Translations under genes and position numbers: made by a program
NCBI RefSeq assembly: GCF_900129835.1
Contig: NZ_FQXA01000003.1
Location: forward strand, 434,001 to 498,000
DNA length: 64,000 bases
Origin: Stutzerimonas xanthomarina DSM 18231
Lineage (GTDB): Bacteria; Pseudomonadota; Gammaproteobacteria; Pseudomonadales; Pseudomonadaceae
Reading direction: 5' to 3'
Part shown: piece by piece, positions 57,128-64,000 of the stretch
Numbering within the stretch: the first letter of the stretch is position 1
Layout: every line of letters starts with the position of its first letter
Notes under the pieces: generated by a model
What the model was told of the DNA's origin: nothing
Database searches by the model: none
What the model saw: the letters and a program-made list of their open reading frames with translations, nothing else

Positions 57128-57715
57128 CGGAATTCCCAAGGCAATAAATCGTTAGCACAACGCAACGCAGCCAGCGGCGAGAGCAGCACGATCAATGTTT
57201 TTTGGAGGTTGCGGCAGATCTAGAGAAATCGGCACGCGCAGCAGAGCACGGCCATCGAGTCAGTAGCCGTAAAAGGTAAAGCGGAGGGGGCGAAGCGCTA
57301 TGGCGGCGTAGGCAGCCATAGGTTGTTTTGCGGAATCATCGTGTAGCTCAAGCCAGTTGTGCTTAAAGCATACAGAGCCATATCAAAATATTCGACCCTT
57401 GGAACAACTGTACCCTATGGAGATCGGCTCAAGACGGGGACTAAGCACATCGAAGCCCTCGGCCTAGAGGAACCCGACTACTTATAAAAAAATGCCAAAC
57501 ATGCTGAAACTAACGGCTTTTCAGCCGTGCCAGAGGCTGAAAACGCCGGGCGTTGCGAATATGACAGTCTGCTAGTTACAACGTGAAACTATTTTTCGAT
57601 GACGACAGTCCGATTTGCTAATCGGATCAGCCGATGGCTGATGCAGGCAAACGCCAAGTGTGATGAGTAAACGGAAATCGCAGTAGCGGGGAGCGTACTG
57701 CGTCGGAGCAAGGAT
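57128..57715. other. Intergenic region between SulP and the surface-glycan cluster
   Basis: About 590 bases, divergently flanked. It holds a perfect 9-bp hairpin TTTTCAGCC-8 nt-GGCTGAAAA at 57518-57543 and two further small hairpins just upstream of the MBOAT gene (TCCGAT/ATCGGA at 57609-57626, CAGCC/GGCTG at 57628-57640). No gene is seen. The hairpins may form a leader or terminator for the plus-strand cluster. Confidence 0.5.
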
Positions 57716-59254
57716 ATGCTGTTCAACTCGATGGTGTTCATCGCCGGGTTCCTTCCGGTGGTGTTTTTGGGCTTCATTCTTCTCGCGGGCTCCGGCAGAC
57801 AACGCTTTGCCGCCATATGGCTGACACTGGCGTCGCTGGTGTTCTATGGCTGGTGGAACCCCGCTTATGTGCCGCTGCTGGTGGGCAGCATGGTGGTCAA
57901 CTACCTGATCGGTGGTTACCTGATGCGACGGCCCTCGAAGGCTGTGCTGATACTTGGCGTTGCCGCCAACGTCGCCCTGCTGGGTTATTACAAATACACG
58001 GGCTTTCTCTTCGGCACACTCGACAGCGCCTTCGACCTCGGTTGGTCGGTGGGCGACATCATCCTGCCGCTGGCGATTTCGTTCTTCACCTTTCAGCAGA
58101 TCGCCTATCTGGTCGACGCGCACGACGGCGAAGTCGCCGAGCACGATTTCGTCAATTACTGCCTGTTCATCAGTTTTTTCCCACAGTTGATCGCCGGTCC
58201 CATTACCCACCACGGCGAGATGCTCAAGCAGTTCAATGACAGCAGCACCTTTCGCCCTCGGATCGACAACATCTCGCTGGGGCTCACGGTCTTCGTGCTC
58301 GGTCTGTTCAAGAAAGTGATCCTCGCCGACCCGCTAGGGGAAAACGCCTCGCCGATTTTCGCGGTTGCCGCGAGCGGCACCGTGCCTTCGCTGTACGACG
58401 CCTGGTATGGCGCGCTCAGCTATACGCTGCAGATCTACTTCGATTTTTCCGGGTACAGCGACATGGCGATCGGCCTGGGCTTACTGTTCGGCCTGCGTCT
58501 GCCGGTGAACTTCAACAGCCCGTTCAAGGCGCACAACGTGATCGATTACTGGTCACGCTGGCACATGACGCTGACGCGCTTTCTCACCGCCTATATCTAT
58601 AACCCCATCGTGATGCGGATCACCCGCAAGCGGATGGCCGCCGGCAAGCCGTTGCCACGGCGAGGGAAGATGAGTGTCGGAACCTTCGTCGTGCTGATCG
58701 CCTACCCCACTGTGCTGACCATGTTCATCTCTGGCGTGTGGCACGGCGCCGGCTGGCAGTTCGTGGCATTCGGACTGCTTCACGGCTTCTACCTAGTTGT
58801 CGCCCACGGTTTCCGGGCCTACAAGGCGCGCCATGGTCTGCCGCTGGACAGCGACAAGCTCTGGCACCACGCCGGCGCAGTCCTGCTGACCTTCCTCTGT
58901 GTAGTCGTGGCGATGGTGTTCTTCCGGGCCAACAGCCTGACGGCGGCGATGGCCATGCTGACGGGGATGGTTGGCTTGAGCGAGATGCACACCGACTTCG
59001 ACAAGTCCGACTACCTCACCGTCGCCATACTGCTTGCCTTCGTCTGGATCATGCCCAACGTGCAGCAGTGGATGGCAGGCTTTCGTACCGCGCTGGACGC
59101 CCAGCCGCGCGAGAACTGGCTGCTGCGCTGGTTCCCAATCGCCGTGTGGACCCCGACGCCGGTCATCGGCCTGGCCATCGGCGTGCTGGGCTTCTTCGCC
59201 CTGGCCGTGGCGTTTTCCGTAGCCCCTACCGAATTCCTCTATTTCCAGTTCTGA
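57716..59254 (+). CDS. MBOAT-family O-acyltransferase (AlgI-like)
   Basis: A 512-residue polytopic protein of the membrane-bound O-acyltransferase family. The catalytic His lies in GVWHGAGWQF near residue 340, after the conserved NFNSPFKAHNVIDYWSRWHM. GGAGCAAGGAT precedes the ATG. MBOAT proteins such as AlgI pass acyl groups across the membrane to polysaccharides or teichoic acids. The FkbH and ACP genes downstream suggest the acyl donor is ACP-bound. Confidence 0.92.
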   Translation: MLFNSMVFIAGFLPVVFLGFILLAGSGRQRFAAIWLTLASLVFYGWWNPAYVPLLVGSMVVNYLIGGYLMRRPSKAVLILGVAANVALLGYYKYTGFLFGTLDSAFDLGWSVGDIILPLAISFFTFQQIAYLVDAHDGEVAEHDFVNYCLFISFFPQLIAGPITHHGEMLKQFNDSSTFRPRIDNISLGLTVFVLGLFKKVILADPLGENASPIFAVAASGTVPSLYDAWYGALSYTLQIYFDFSGYSDMAIGLGLLFGLRLPVNFNSPFKAHNVIDYWSRWHMTLTRFLTAYIYNPIVMRITRKRMAAGKPLPRRGKMSVGTFVVLIAYPTVLTMFISGVWHGAGWQFVAFGLLHGFYLVVAHGFRAYKARHGLPLDSDKLWHHAGAVLLTFLCVVVAMVFFRANSLTAAMAMLTGMVGLSEMHTDFDKSDYLTVAILLAFVWIMPNVQQWMAGFRTALDAQPRENWLLRWFPIAVWTPTPVIGLAIGVLGFFALAVAFSVAPTEFLYFQF

Positions 59255-59284
59255 AACCGTCTACAAGTAAGGAGTGACACGCTA

Positions 59285-61204
59285 ATGGATCAGCTTCTCT
59301 GGTTAGCGCAACACCCTGATCTTGGCAGCGCCATCGGCGAGGCCAAACGCGAAGCCGACCCCTTCACTCGTCTGGATCTGGCAGCGAAGCTGGCCGGCTA
59401 CCGTCGCGATTTCACGCTCACCACCCGGCTGGACCGGCTTGCAAGCGAAGGCTTGCGCGCGCTGGCGAACGGCGAAACGACCAACAACGGGCTGCGACCA
59501 TTGCGCATCGCCCTGCTGTCATCGCATACCGTCGATCATCTGGTGCCGGCGATTCGTGTCGCGGGCCTGCAGCGTCGCCTGGCGCTCTCGGTGCACGTCG
59601 CGCCCTATGGCATGTACCGTCAGGCGCTGCTGATGGACGACGCCGAGCTCGCCAACTTTGCCCCGCAACTGATCGTCCTGGCGCTGGATGCGCGAGACGC
59701 GCCCCTGCAGTTGCCGCTCGAAGCCTCGCAGGCAGACGTCGACGCCGCGGTCGCCGAACGGGTCGACGAGTTGCGCCTGCTGTGGCGCCGGGCACGCGAG
59801 CGCTATGCCGCCCAGGTCGTCCAGCAAACCATCGTGCCCGCCGACCCTCCGATTTTTGGTTCATTCGAAGCGCTGGTTCCGGCCTCACCCTACGCACTCA
59901 TCGATCGCCTCAATGCGGCCATCCGTGCTGCAGCCCGAGAAGATGGCGTACTACTGATGGACCTTGCCTGGGAAGCCGCCCGTGGCAGTTATGGCGACGG
60001 CCTGGCCGAACCGGTGCGCTGGCATCAGGCCAAGCAATTGGTCAGCCCGAACCTGGCGCCGCTGTATGGCGACCAACTGGCTCGCATCGCCGCCGCCAGC
60101 ATCGGTCTGTCGCGCAAATGCCTGGTGCTGGACCTGGACAACACCCTGTGGGGTGGCGTGGTCGGTGACGATGGCGTAGACGGCATCCACCTCGGCCAGG
60201 GTTCGCCCAGTGGCGAAGCCTTCCTCGCCTTCCAGCGCTACGCAGCACAGCTGGCGCGCCGCGGCATCATCCTCGCGGTGTGCAGCAAGAATGATCTGAG
60301 CGTGGCCGAAGCGGCGTTCAATCATCCCGAGATGGCGCTCAAGCGCAGCGACATCGCGGCCTTCGTCGCCAACTGGGAAGACAAGGCTAGTAACCTGCGG
60401 CGCATCGCCTCGATGCTCGACATTGGGCTCGACAGCCTGGTGTTCGTCGACGACAACCCCGCCGAGCGCGACATCGTGCATCGCGAGCTGCCGGAAGTCG
60501 CGGTGCCGGAACTGCCGGATGACGTGGCCGACTACCCGGCACGCGTCGCCGCCGCCGGGTACTTCGAGGCCGTCTCCTTCACCTCGGACGATGCCACACG
60601 CGGGCGCAACTATGCCTTGAACGCTGAGCGCAAAGCCGCGATGAGCCAGGCCACCGACATGGAAGGTTATTTGCGCGGCCTGGAGATGGTGCTGACCGCC
60701 ACCCCGATCGGCGCCGCCGAGCTGGCCCGCAGCACGCAGCTGATCAACAAGACCAACCAGTTCAACCTCACCACGCGCCGCTATAGCGAGGCGGAAGTCG
60801 AGCGCATCGCCAGCGACCCGGCGGCGGTGGCACTGGCGATCCGCCTGGCCGACAAGTTCGGTGATAACGGCCTGATCAGCGTCGTCCTGGCGCGCCCGGA
60901 TGCAGCTGTCGCTAGCGACGAGCTGCTGATCGACAGCTGGCTGATGAGCTGCCGTGTACTGGGTCGCCAGGTCGAAGACGCGGTGCTCGATGTGCTGACC
61001 AACGCCGCCACCGCTGCCGGCTATCGCGCACTGATCGGTGAGTACCGGCCAACCGAACGTAACGGCATGGTCGCGGAGCATTTCCCCCGGCTGGGCTTCG
61101 TCCAGCATCCCGCCCCCGCTGACAGCGCCCGCGACGCCACCTTCTGGCGTTATGAACTCACCTCCCCCCGCACGCCCCGCCATTTCATCGAGGTATCGGC
61201 ATGA
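59285..61204 (+). CDS. FkbH-like HAD-superfamily protein
   Basis: A 639-residue protein. Residues ~275-430 are a HAD-IIIC (FkbH) domain: CLVLDLDNTLWGGVVGDDG near 279 with the DxDxT-type nucleophile, and LVFVDDNPAERDIVHRELP near 380. The C-terminal part resembles a GNAT fold. FkbH proteins in polyketide pathways dephosphorylate bisphosphoglycerate to load glyceryl on an ACP; here an ACP gene overlaps its 3' end by 4 bases. An SGNH-like N-terminal part is possible. Confidence 0.88.
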   Translation: MDQLLWLAQHPDLGSAIGEAKREADPFTRLDLAAKLAGYRRDFTLTTRLDRLASEGLRALANGETTNNGLRPLRIALLSSHTVDHLVPAIRVAGLQRRLALSVHVAPYGMYRQALLMDDAELANFAPQLIVLALDARDAPLQLPLEASQADVDAAVAERVDELRLLWRRARERYAAQVVQQTIVPADPPIFGSFEALVPASPYALIDRLNAAIRAAAREDGVLLMDLAWEAARGSYGDGLAEPVRWHQAKQLVSPNLAPLYGDQLARIAAASIGLSRKCLVLDLDNTLWGGVVGDDGVDGIHLGQGSPSGEAFLAFQRYAAQLARRGIILAVCSKNDLSVAEAAFNHPEMALKRSDIAAFVANWEDKASNLRRIASMLDIGLDSLVFVDDNPAERDIVHRELPEVAVPELPDDVADYPARVAAAGYFEAVSFTSDDATRGRNYALNAERKAAMSQATDMEGYLRGLEMVLTATPIGAAELARSTQLINKTNQFNLTTRRYSEAEVERIASDPAAVALAIRLADKFGDNGLISVVLARPDAAVASDELLIDSWLMSCRVLGRQVEDAVLDVLTNAATAAGYRALIGEYRPTERNGMVAEHFPRLGFVQHPAPADSARDATFWRYELTSPRTPRHFIEVSA

Positions 61205-61449
61205 CCGAAGCAGAAGTACTCAAGCAACTCACCCCGGTTTTCCATGATGTGTTCGGTGACGACAGCATTGTGCTGTCGCTAAAAATGACCGCCAACGACA
61301 TCGAGGGCTGGGACAGCCAGACCCACGTGATGCTTACGGTCGCCGCCGAACAACGCTTCGGCATCAAGTTTCGGACGGCGGAGCTCGAATCGCTGCGCAA
61401 CGTCGGCCATTTCGCCGAAGTGATCAGCAAGAAGCTCGAAGCGCATTGA
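61201..61449 (+). CDS. Acyl carrier protein
   Basis: An 82-residue protein with the phosphopantetheine site GWDSQTHVML, Ser39. It overlaps the FkbH-like gene (ATGA) and the next gene. It should carry the acyl or glyceryl group delivered to the MBOAT protein. Confidence 0.87.
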   Translation: MTEAEVLKQLTPVFHDVFGDDSIVLSLKMTANDIEGWDSQTHVMLTVAAEQRFGIKFRTAELESLRNVGHFAEVISKKLEAH

Positions 61450-62498
61450 TGATCAACAAAGGAAACCTCCCGATGGATGGGGAAAACTCCCTTCATACCA
61501 GCACGGCCAGTCGGATAGGGTCCGGCTACTTACTGGCGCTGTTTGGTGGACTGATCTGCTCGCTGGCTGCTTTTGGTCTAACGCTATTAGGCTTGGACCG
61601 GTCGGGCAATCTGCCGCCACCGGCCTTTTCCAACAGCTTGTGCGTGGATGAGAAACTCAACTTTCTGCGGGACCACCCGGTTGAATCTCCTGACCTGCTG
61701 GTCATTGGTTCTTCCGTGGCTTGGCGACATGTAGACGGCGATGAACTGGTCAGAAACTCGCCCACATCTATCCCAATGAATGGCGCATTCTGTGGCCTTT
61801 TCGCCAACCAGTCGGTGTACGTTGGAAACTGGTTGCTCGATCGGGAACCAACCATTCGCCGGGTAGTGATGGTTATCGATCCGCAAGATTTCGCAGGGTG
61901 TTGGAAAGTGCCGGATTCAGTATTCAATCGCGATGACGCCGACGCATACGTCTATGACAAAGCGTCTCGCTGGCCATATTACGTACGCTATTTCGCACCC
62001 GTTTCACTTGTACGCAACGCCCTAACGGTCAGGGGGCAGCGAAGCGGGGAGAACGAGTGGGACCCATTGGTATTCGATCAATACGGTGGCGGTCCACTGG
62101 ACACAGATAACAGCAGGCGACTGCTCTACGGCAAGCCGGACGCTCTTGACCACAATTGCTTCGATGCATTGAGCACCATGGCAAATCGTCTACAGCGAGA
62201 GGCACGCAAATTTTTCGTGGTCTCGACCCCTCTTCATCCTGAATGGAAATCGCGATACGACCCTGACGGTTCGTTCTTAGCCCAGTTCGATTCGCACGTT
62301 AAACGCAGCCTCAAAGGGAGCGAGGCGGCCTATTGGAACGCAGATAGCGAACTGGAGACTCCTGCCAGCGACTTCGTTGACGCCATTCACTTGCGGTGGT
62401 CCGCAGCGCAACGCTTTTCAGCAGCGCTGGCTGAACGACTCTACATGTCAGTTCCAGTGCCATCAGTTGAAAATGAGCTCATGGCCGGTCAGGATTAA
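61449..62498 (+). CDS. SGNH-like membrane-anchored protein of the acylation cluster
   Basis: A 349-residue protein with one N-terminal membrane helix (YLLALFGGLICSLAAFGLTL) and a periplasmic domain. VIGSSVAWRHVDGDEL near residue 90 and DAIHLRWSAAQRFS near 320 look like the GDS-type and D-x2-H blocks of SGNH hydrolases, as in AlgX/DltD-type partners of MBOAT proteins. ATG 61449 overlaps the ACP stop; ATG 61473 with AAAGGA upstream is an alternative. It may transfer or remove acyl groups outside the membrane. Confidence 0.7.
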   Translation: MINKGNLPMDGENSLHTSTASRIGSGYLLALFGGLICSLAAFGLTLLGLDRSGNLPPPAFSNSLCVDEKLNFLRDHPVESPDLLVIGSSVAWRHVDGDELVRNSPTSIPMNGAFCGLFANQSVYVGNWLLDREPTIRRVVMVIDPQDFAGCWKVPDSVFNRDDADAYVYDKASRWPYYVRYFAPVSLVRNALTVRGQRSGENEWDPLVFDQYGGGPLDTDNSRRLLYGKPDALDHNCFDALSTMANRLQREARKFFVVSTPLHPEWKSRYDPDGSFLAQFDSHVKRSLKGSEAAYWNADSELETPASDFVDAIHLRWSAAQRFSAALAERLYMSVPVPSVENELMAGQD

Positions 62499-62527
62499 GC
62501 CTTGATCAGTAAGCAGTAATCGAGACG

Positions 62528-63496
62528 ATGCCATACAAATTAAATTCGCGATCAGGTTCGCAGGCAGTCTTGGTATGTGGGGGTACTGGACAGATAGGGC
62601 AAAGCATCATCGAGCAAGCCAATACCCGAGGGATACGGGTCATTGCCCCATCAAGTCAGACGCTTGATATCACCGACAGCGCTTCGGTTAGCGACGCGCT
62701 AGAACGCTACCAGCCGACGTTGATCATTAATGCCGCGGCCTACACAAACGTTGACGGCGCCGAGACGGATGCTGCGCGCGCCTTCGCCATAAACGCTGAC
62801 GGCGTGCGACACCTCGCTGTAGCTGCCCATTTTGCAGCGATACCCCTTTTTCATATATCAACGGACTACGTGTTCAGCGGGAAAGGCAACGAGCCCATAA
62901 CAGAGTCACACCCTACAGGGCCATGTTCGGTATATGGCGCGAGCAAACTGGCGGGCGAACAAGCCATTATCGAATCAGCAGCCAACCATATAGTGCTTCG
63001 TACCAGCTGGGTTTACGGCATGCATGGACATAACTTCGTTAAGACAATGCTCCGCCTGGGTCGTGAGCAGCCGAGCGTTTCAATTGTCAACGATCAGGTT
63101 GGCTGCCCGACCTACGCTGCCAGCATCGCCAGCGTGCTACTCGAACTCTGCAGCCGCTACGTGGAGAAAGGGGACCTGCCCTGGGGTATCTACCATTACA
63201 GCGGTCGATCCGCCTGCTCCTGGTACGAGTTTGCCAGGGAAATATTTAGCCAGGCTGGAGCAATCGGCGTTCTCGAGAAAGCGCCTCATATCCAGGCAGT
63301 TTCGACTGATGAGTATCCGACTCCGTCATGTAGACCTGCTTGGTCCGTCCTAGATTGCCAGCGCTTCGAGTCCACGTTTGGAATAACCACGCTAGACTGG
63401 CGGGAAGAACTTTATAAGTGTTTGTCACTCATGGCTGCTAGCGGCTGCCGATCGTCAAACGTGCGTCTCCCTATTCGTTTTGCAGACATGCCGTAA
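62528..63496 (+). CDS. RmlD-like dTDP-4-dehydrorhamnose reductase-type protein
   Basis: A 322-residue short-chain dehydrogenase. The NAD(P) loop GGTGQIGQS is near residue 18, then STDYVFSGKG near 111 and the catalytic YGASKLAGE near 136 (Y-x3-K). RmlD makes dTDP-rhamnose; related proteins make other deoxysugars. No rmlA, B or C gene is seen within the window, so rhamnose is a reasonable guess only. The last ~20 residues look divergent. Confidence 0.85.
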   Translation: MPYKLNSRSGSQAVLVCGGTGQIGQSIIEQANTRGIRVIAPSSQTLDITDSASVSDALERYQPTLIINAAAYTNVDGAETDAARAFAINADGVRHLAVAAHFAAIPLFHISTDYVFSGKGNEPITESHPTGPCSVYGASKLAGEQAIIESAANHIVLRTSWVYGMHGHNFVKTMLRLGREQPSVSIVNDQVGCPTYAASIASVLLELCSRYVEKGDLPWGIYHYSGRSACSWYEFAREIFSQAGAIGVLEKAPHIQAVSTDEYPTPSCRPAWSVLDCQRFESTFGITTLDWREELYKCLSLMAASGCRSSNVRLPIRFADMP

Positions 63497-63566
63497 CATT
63501 TTCCGCCTCCTGCGTTTGAACAATGCAGCACTCAAGCTGTCAGGTCTCTGGCGCCAAGCGCGCCGA

Positions 63567-64000
63567 ATGAAACTGACAAGAGGCCTAAAAAATCTAATGA
63601 GCTTAATGCTCCTAGCAAGAGCCCTACCTGAGCCAGTCAAAGACCTGATCAAGACGACTCGGAACAACACTGGCCTGGCCCTGGTCCGCCTGTTTTCCTC
63701 CAGCGGCTTTCTGTCTTCTGTCTATTACTGCCTGATCAGCCGTGAGTTCGACCGGGAACACCGTGCGGTGCTGCTGGGCCGACTGCATTTCGCTCAGCGG
63801 ATGCTCGGCAAGGGCGAGAACGATGCCTTCCTGCGGCGCAACGTGCATCGCCTGGAGAAGGGCCTGATCATGCGTCCGCGACGCAGCACCTTTGCCGAGG
63901 ATTACATCGGCCCGACGGTTCGCTGCTATGCCGATGCGACCCGGGCCGGCGTCGTCAACGGCCAACAGCGCTGGGCCAACGATGTCCTTACTGACTATTT
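63567..64000 (+). CDS. Nitroreductase-like protein of a glycan cluster, 5' part
   Basis: An open frame of at least 144 codons that runs off the window. It contains RREHRAV-type and FLRRNVHRLEKGLIMRPRRS stretches, seen at the start of nitroreductase-family proteins in pseudomonad O-antigen and polysaccharide clusters. Start is uncertain: ATG 63567 and ATG 63597 are both possible, with poor ribosome sites, and the frame stays open upstream. The catalytic nitroreductase core lies beyond the window. Confidence 0.6.
   Translation, partial: MKLTRGLKNLMSLMLLARALPEPVKDLIKTTRNNTGLALVRLFSSSGFLSSVYYCLISREFDREHRAVLLGRLHFAQRMLGKGENDAFLRRNVHRLEKGLIMRPRRSTFAEDYIGPTVRCYADATRAGVVNGQQRWANDVLTDY

Noticed and set aside
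59951..61183. 410-codon minus-strand open frame
   Set aside because: It mirrors the FkbH-like gene; the plus frame has HAD motifs and conserved neighbours.

Overview
The window reads as chromosomal DNA of a gamma-proteobacterium of the Pseudomonadaceae, most likely the Pseudomonas stutzeri (Stutzerimonas) group. This is an inference from GC-rich coding, Pseudomonas-type proteins and gene order: fpr next to a divergent finR-type regulator, an erdR-type regulator, a DTW-domain protein, a PA3611-like secreted protein, phosphoketolase, beta-CASP hydrolase, LOG protein, recX, recA, pncC/cinA, mutS and fdxA follow an order I recall from P. aeruginosa.

Layout. 1-1626 is the 3' part of glnD. 1685-7395 (minus) is a complete Mrp/Mnh-type cation/proton antiporter operon with subunits A and B fused. 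7.7-25 kb holds housekeeping and envelope genes (SlyB-like and OmpA-like lipoproteins, pdxH, an EstB-like hydrolase, dinG, a CopD-like membrane protein, a YchJ-like protein, fpr/finR, a LuxR-type regulator, an EamA transporter, a tRNA-modifying DTW protein, phosphoketolase, a beta-CASP hydrolase). 25.3-31.8 kb holds a LOG protein and the recX/recA, pncC, mutS, fdxA block, with a clear LexA box before recA. 31.9-41.2 kb is a CsbD stress protein, a three-gene glycan/lipid operon, a YihY membrane protein, a flippase plus pyruvyltransferase pair and an OsmC-YcaO fusion.

At 41439-41488 lies only the 3' half of a tRNA-Thr(CGU) gene, directly followed by a P4-type integrase. This marks the left end of an integrated mobile element. 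Its cargo is an AlpA-like HTH protein, small proteins, a TOPRIM primase, a DUF3987 helicase-like protein, several uncharacterised proteins and, at 50650-53234, a Thoeris anti-phage operon: SIR2-SLOG ThsA flanked by two different TIR-domain ThsB genes. No capsid, tail or packaging genes are seen, so it resembles a phage satellite or replicating genomic island. The right attachment site and the 5' half of the tRNA are not in the window. The most striking unexplained structure is inside the 3' end of the DUF3987 gene: twelve copies of the hexamer GCGACA/TGTCGC placed with exact two-fold symmetry around position 47020. It looks like a replication origin or a binding array for the element's own replication protein.

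53.4-57.1 kb carries an SdiA-regulated-like membrane protein, an apparently frameshifted DksA-type zinc-finger gene, a tandem universal stress protein and a SulP transporter. 57.7-64.0 kb (plus) is a polysaccharide or surface-glycan cluster: an MBOAT acyltransferase, an FkbH-like HAD protein, an acyl carrier protein and an SGNH-like membrane protein form an ACP-linked acyl-transfer module. An RmlD-like reductase and the start of a nitroreductase-like gene follow and run off the window.
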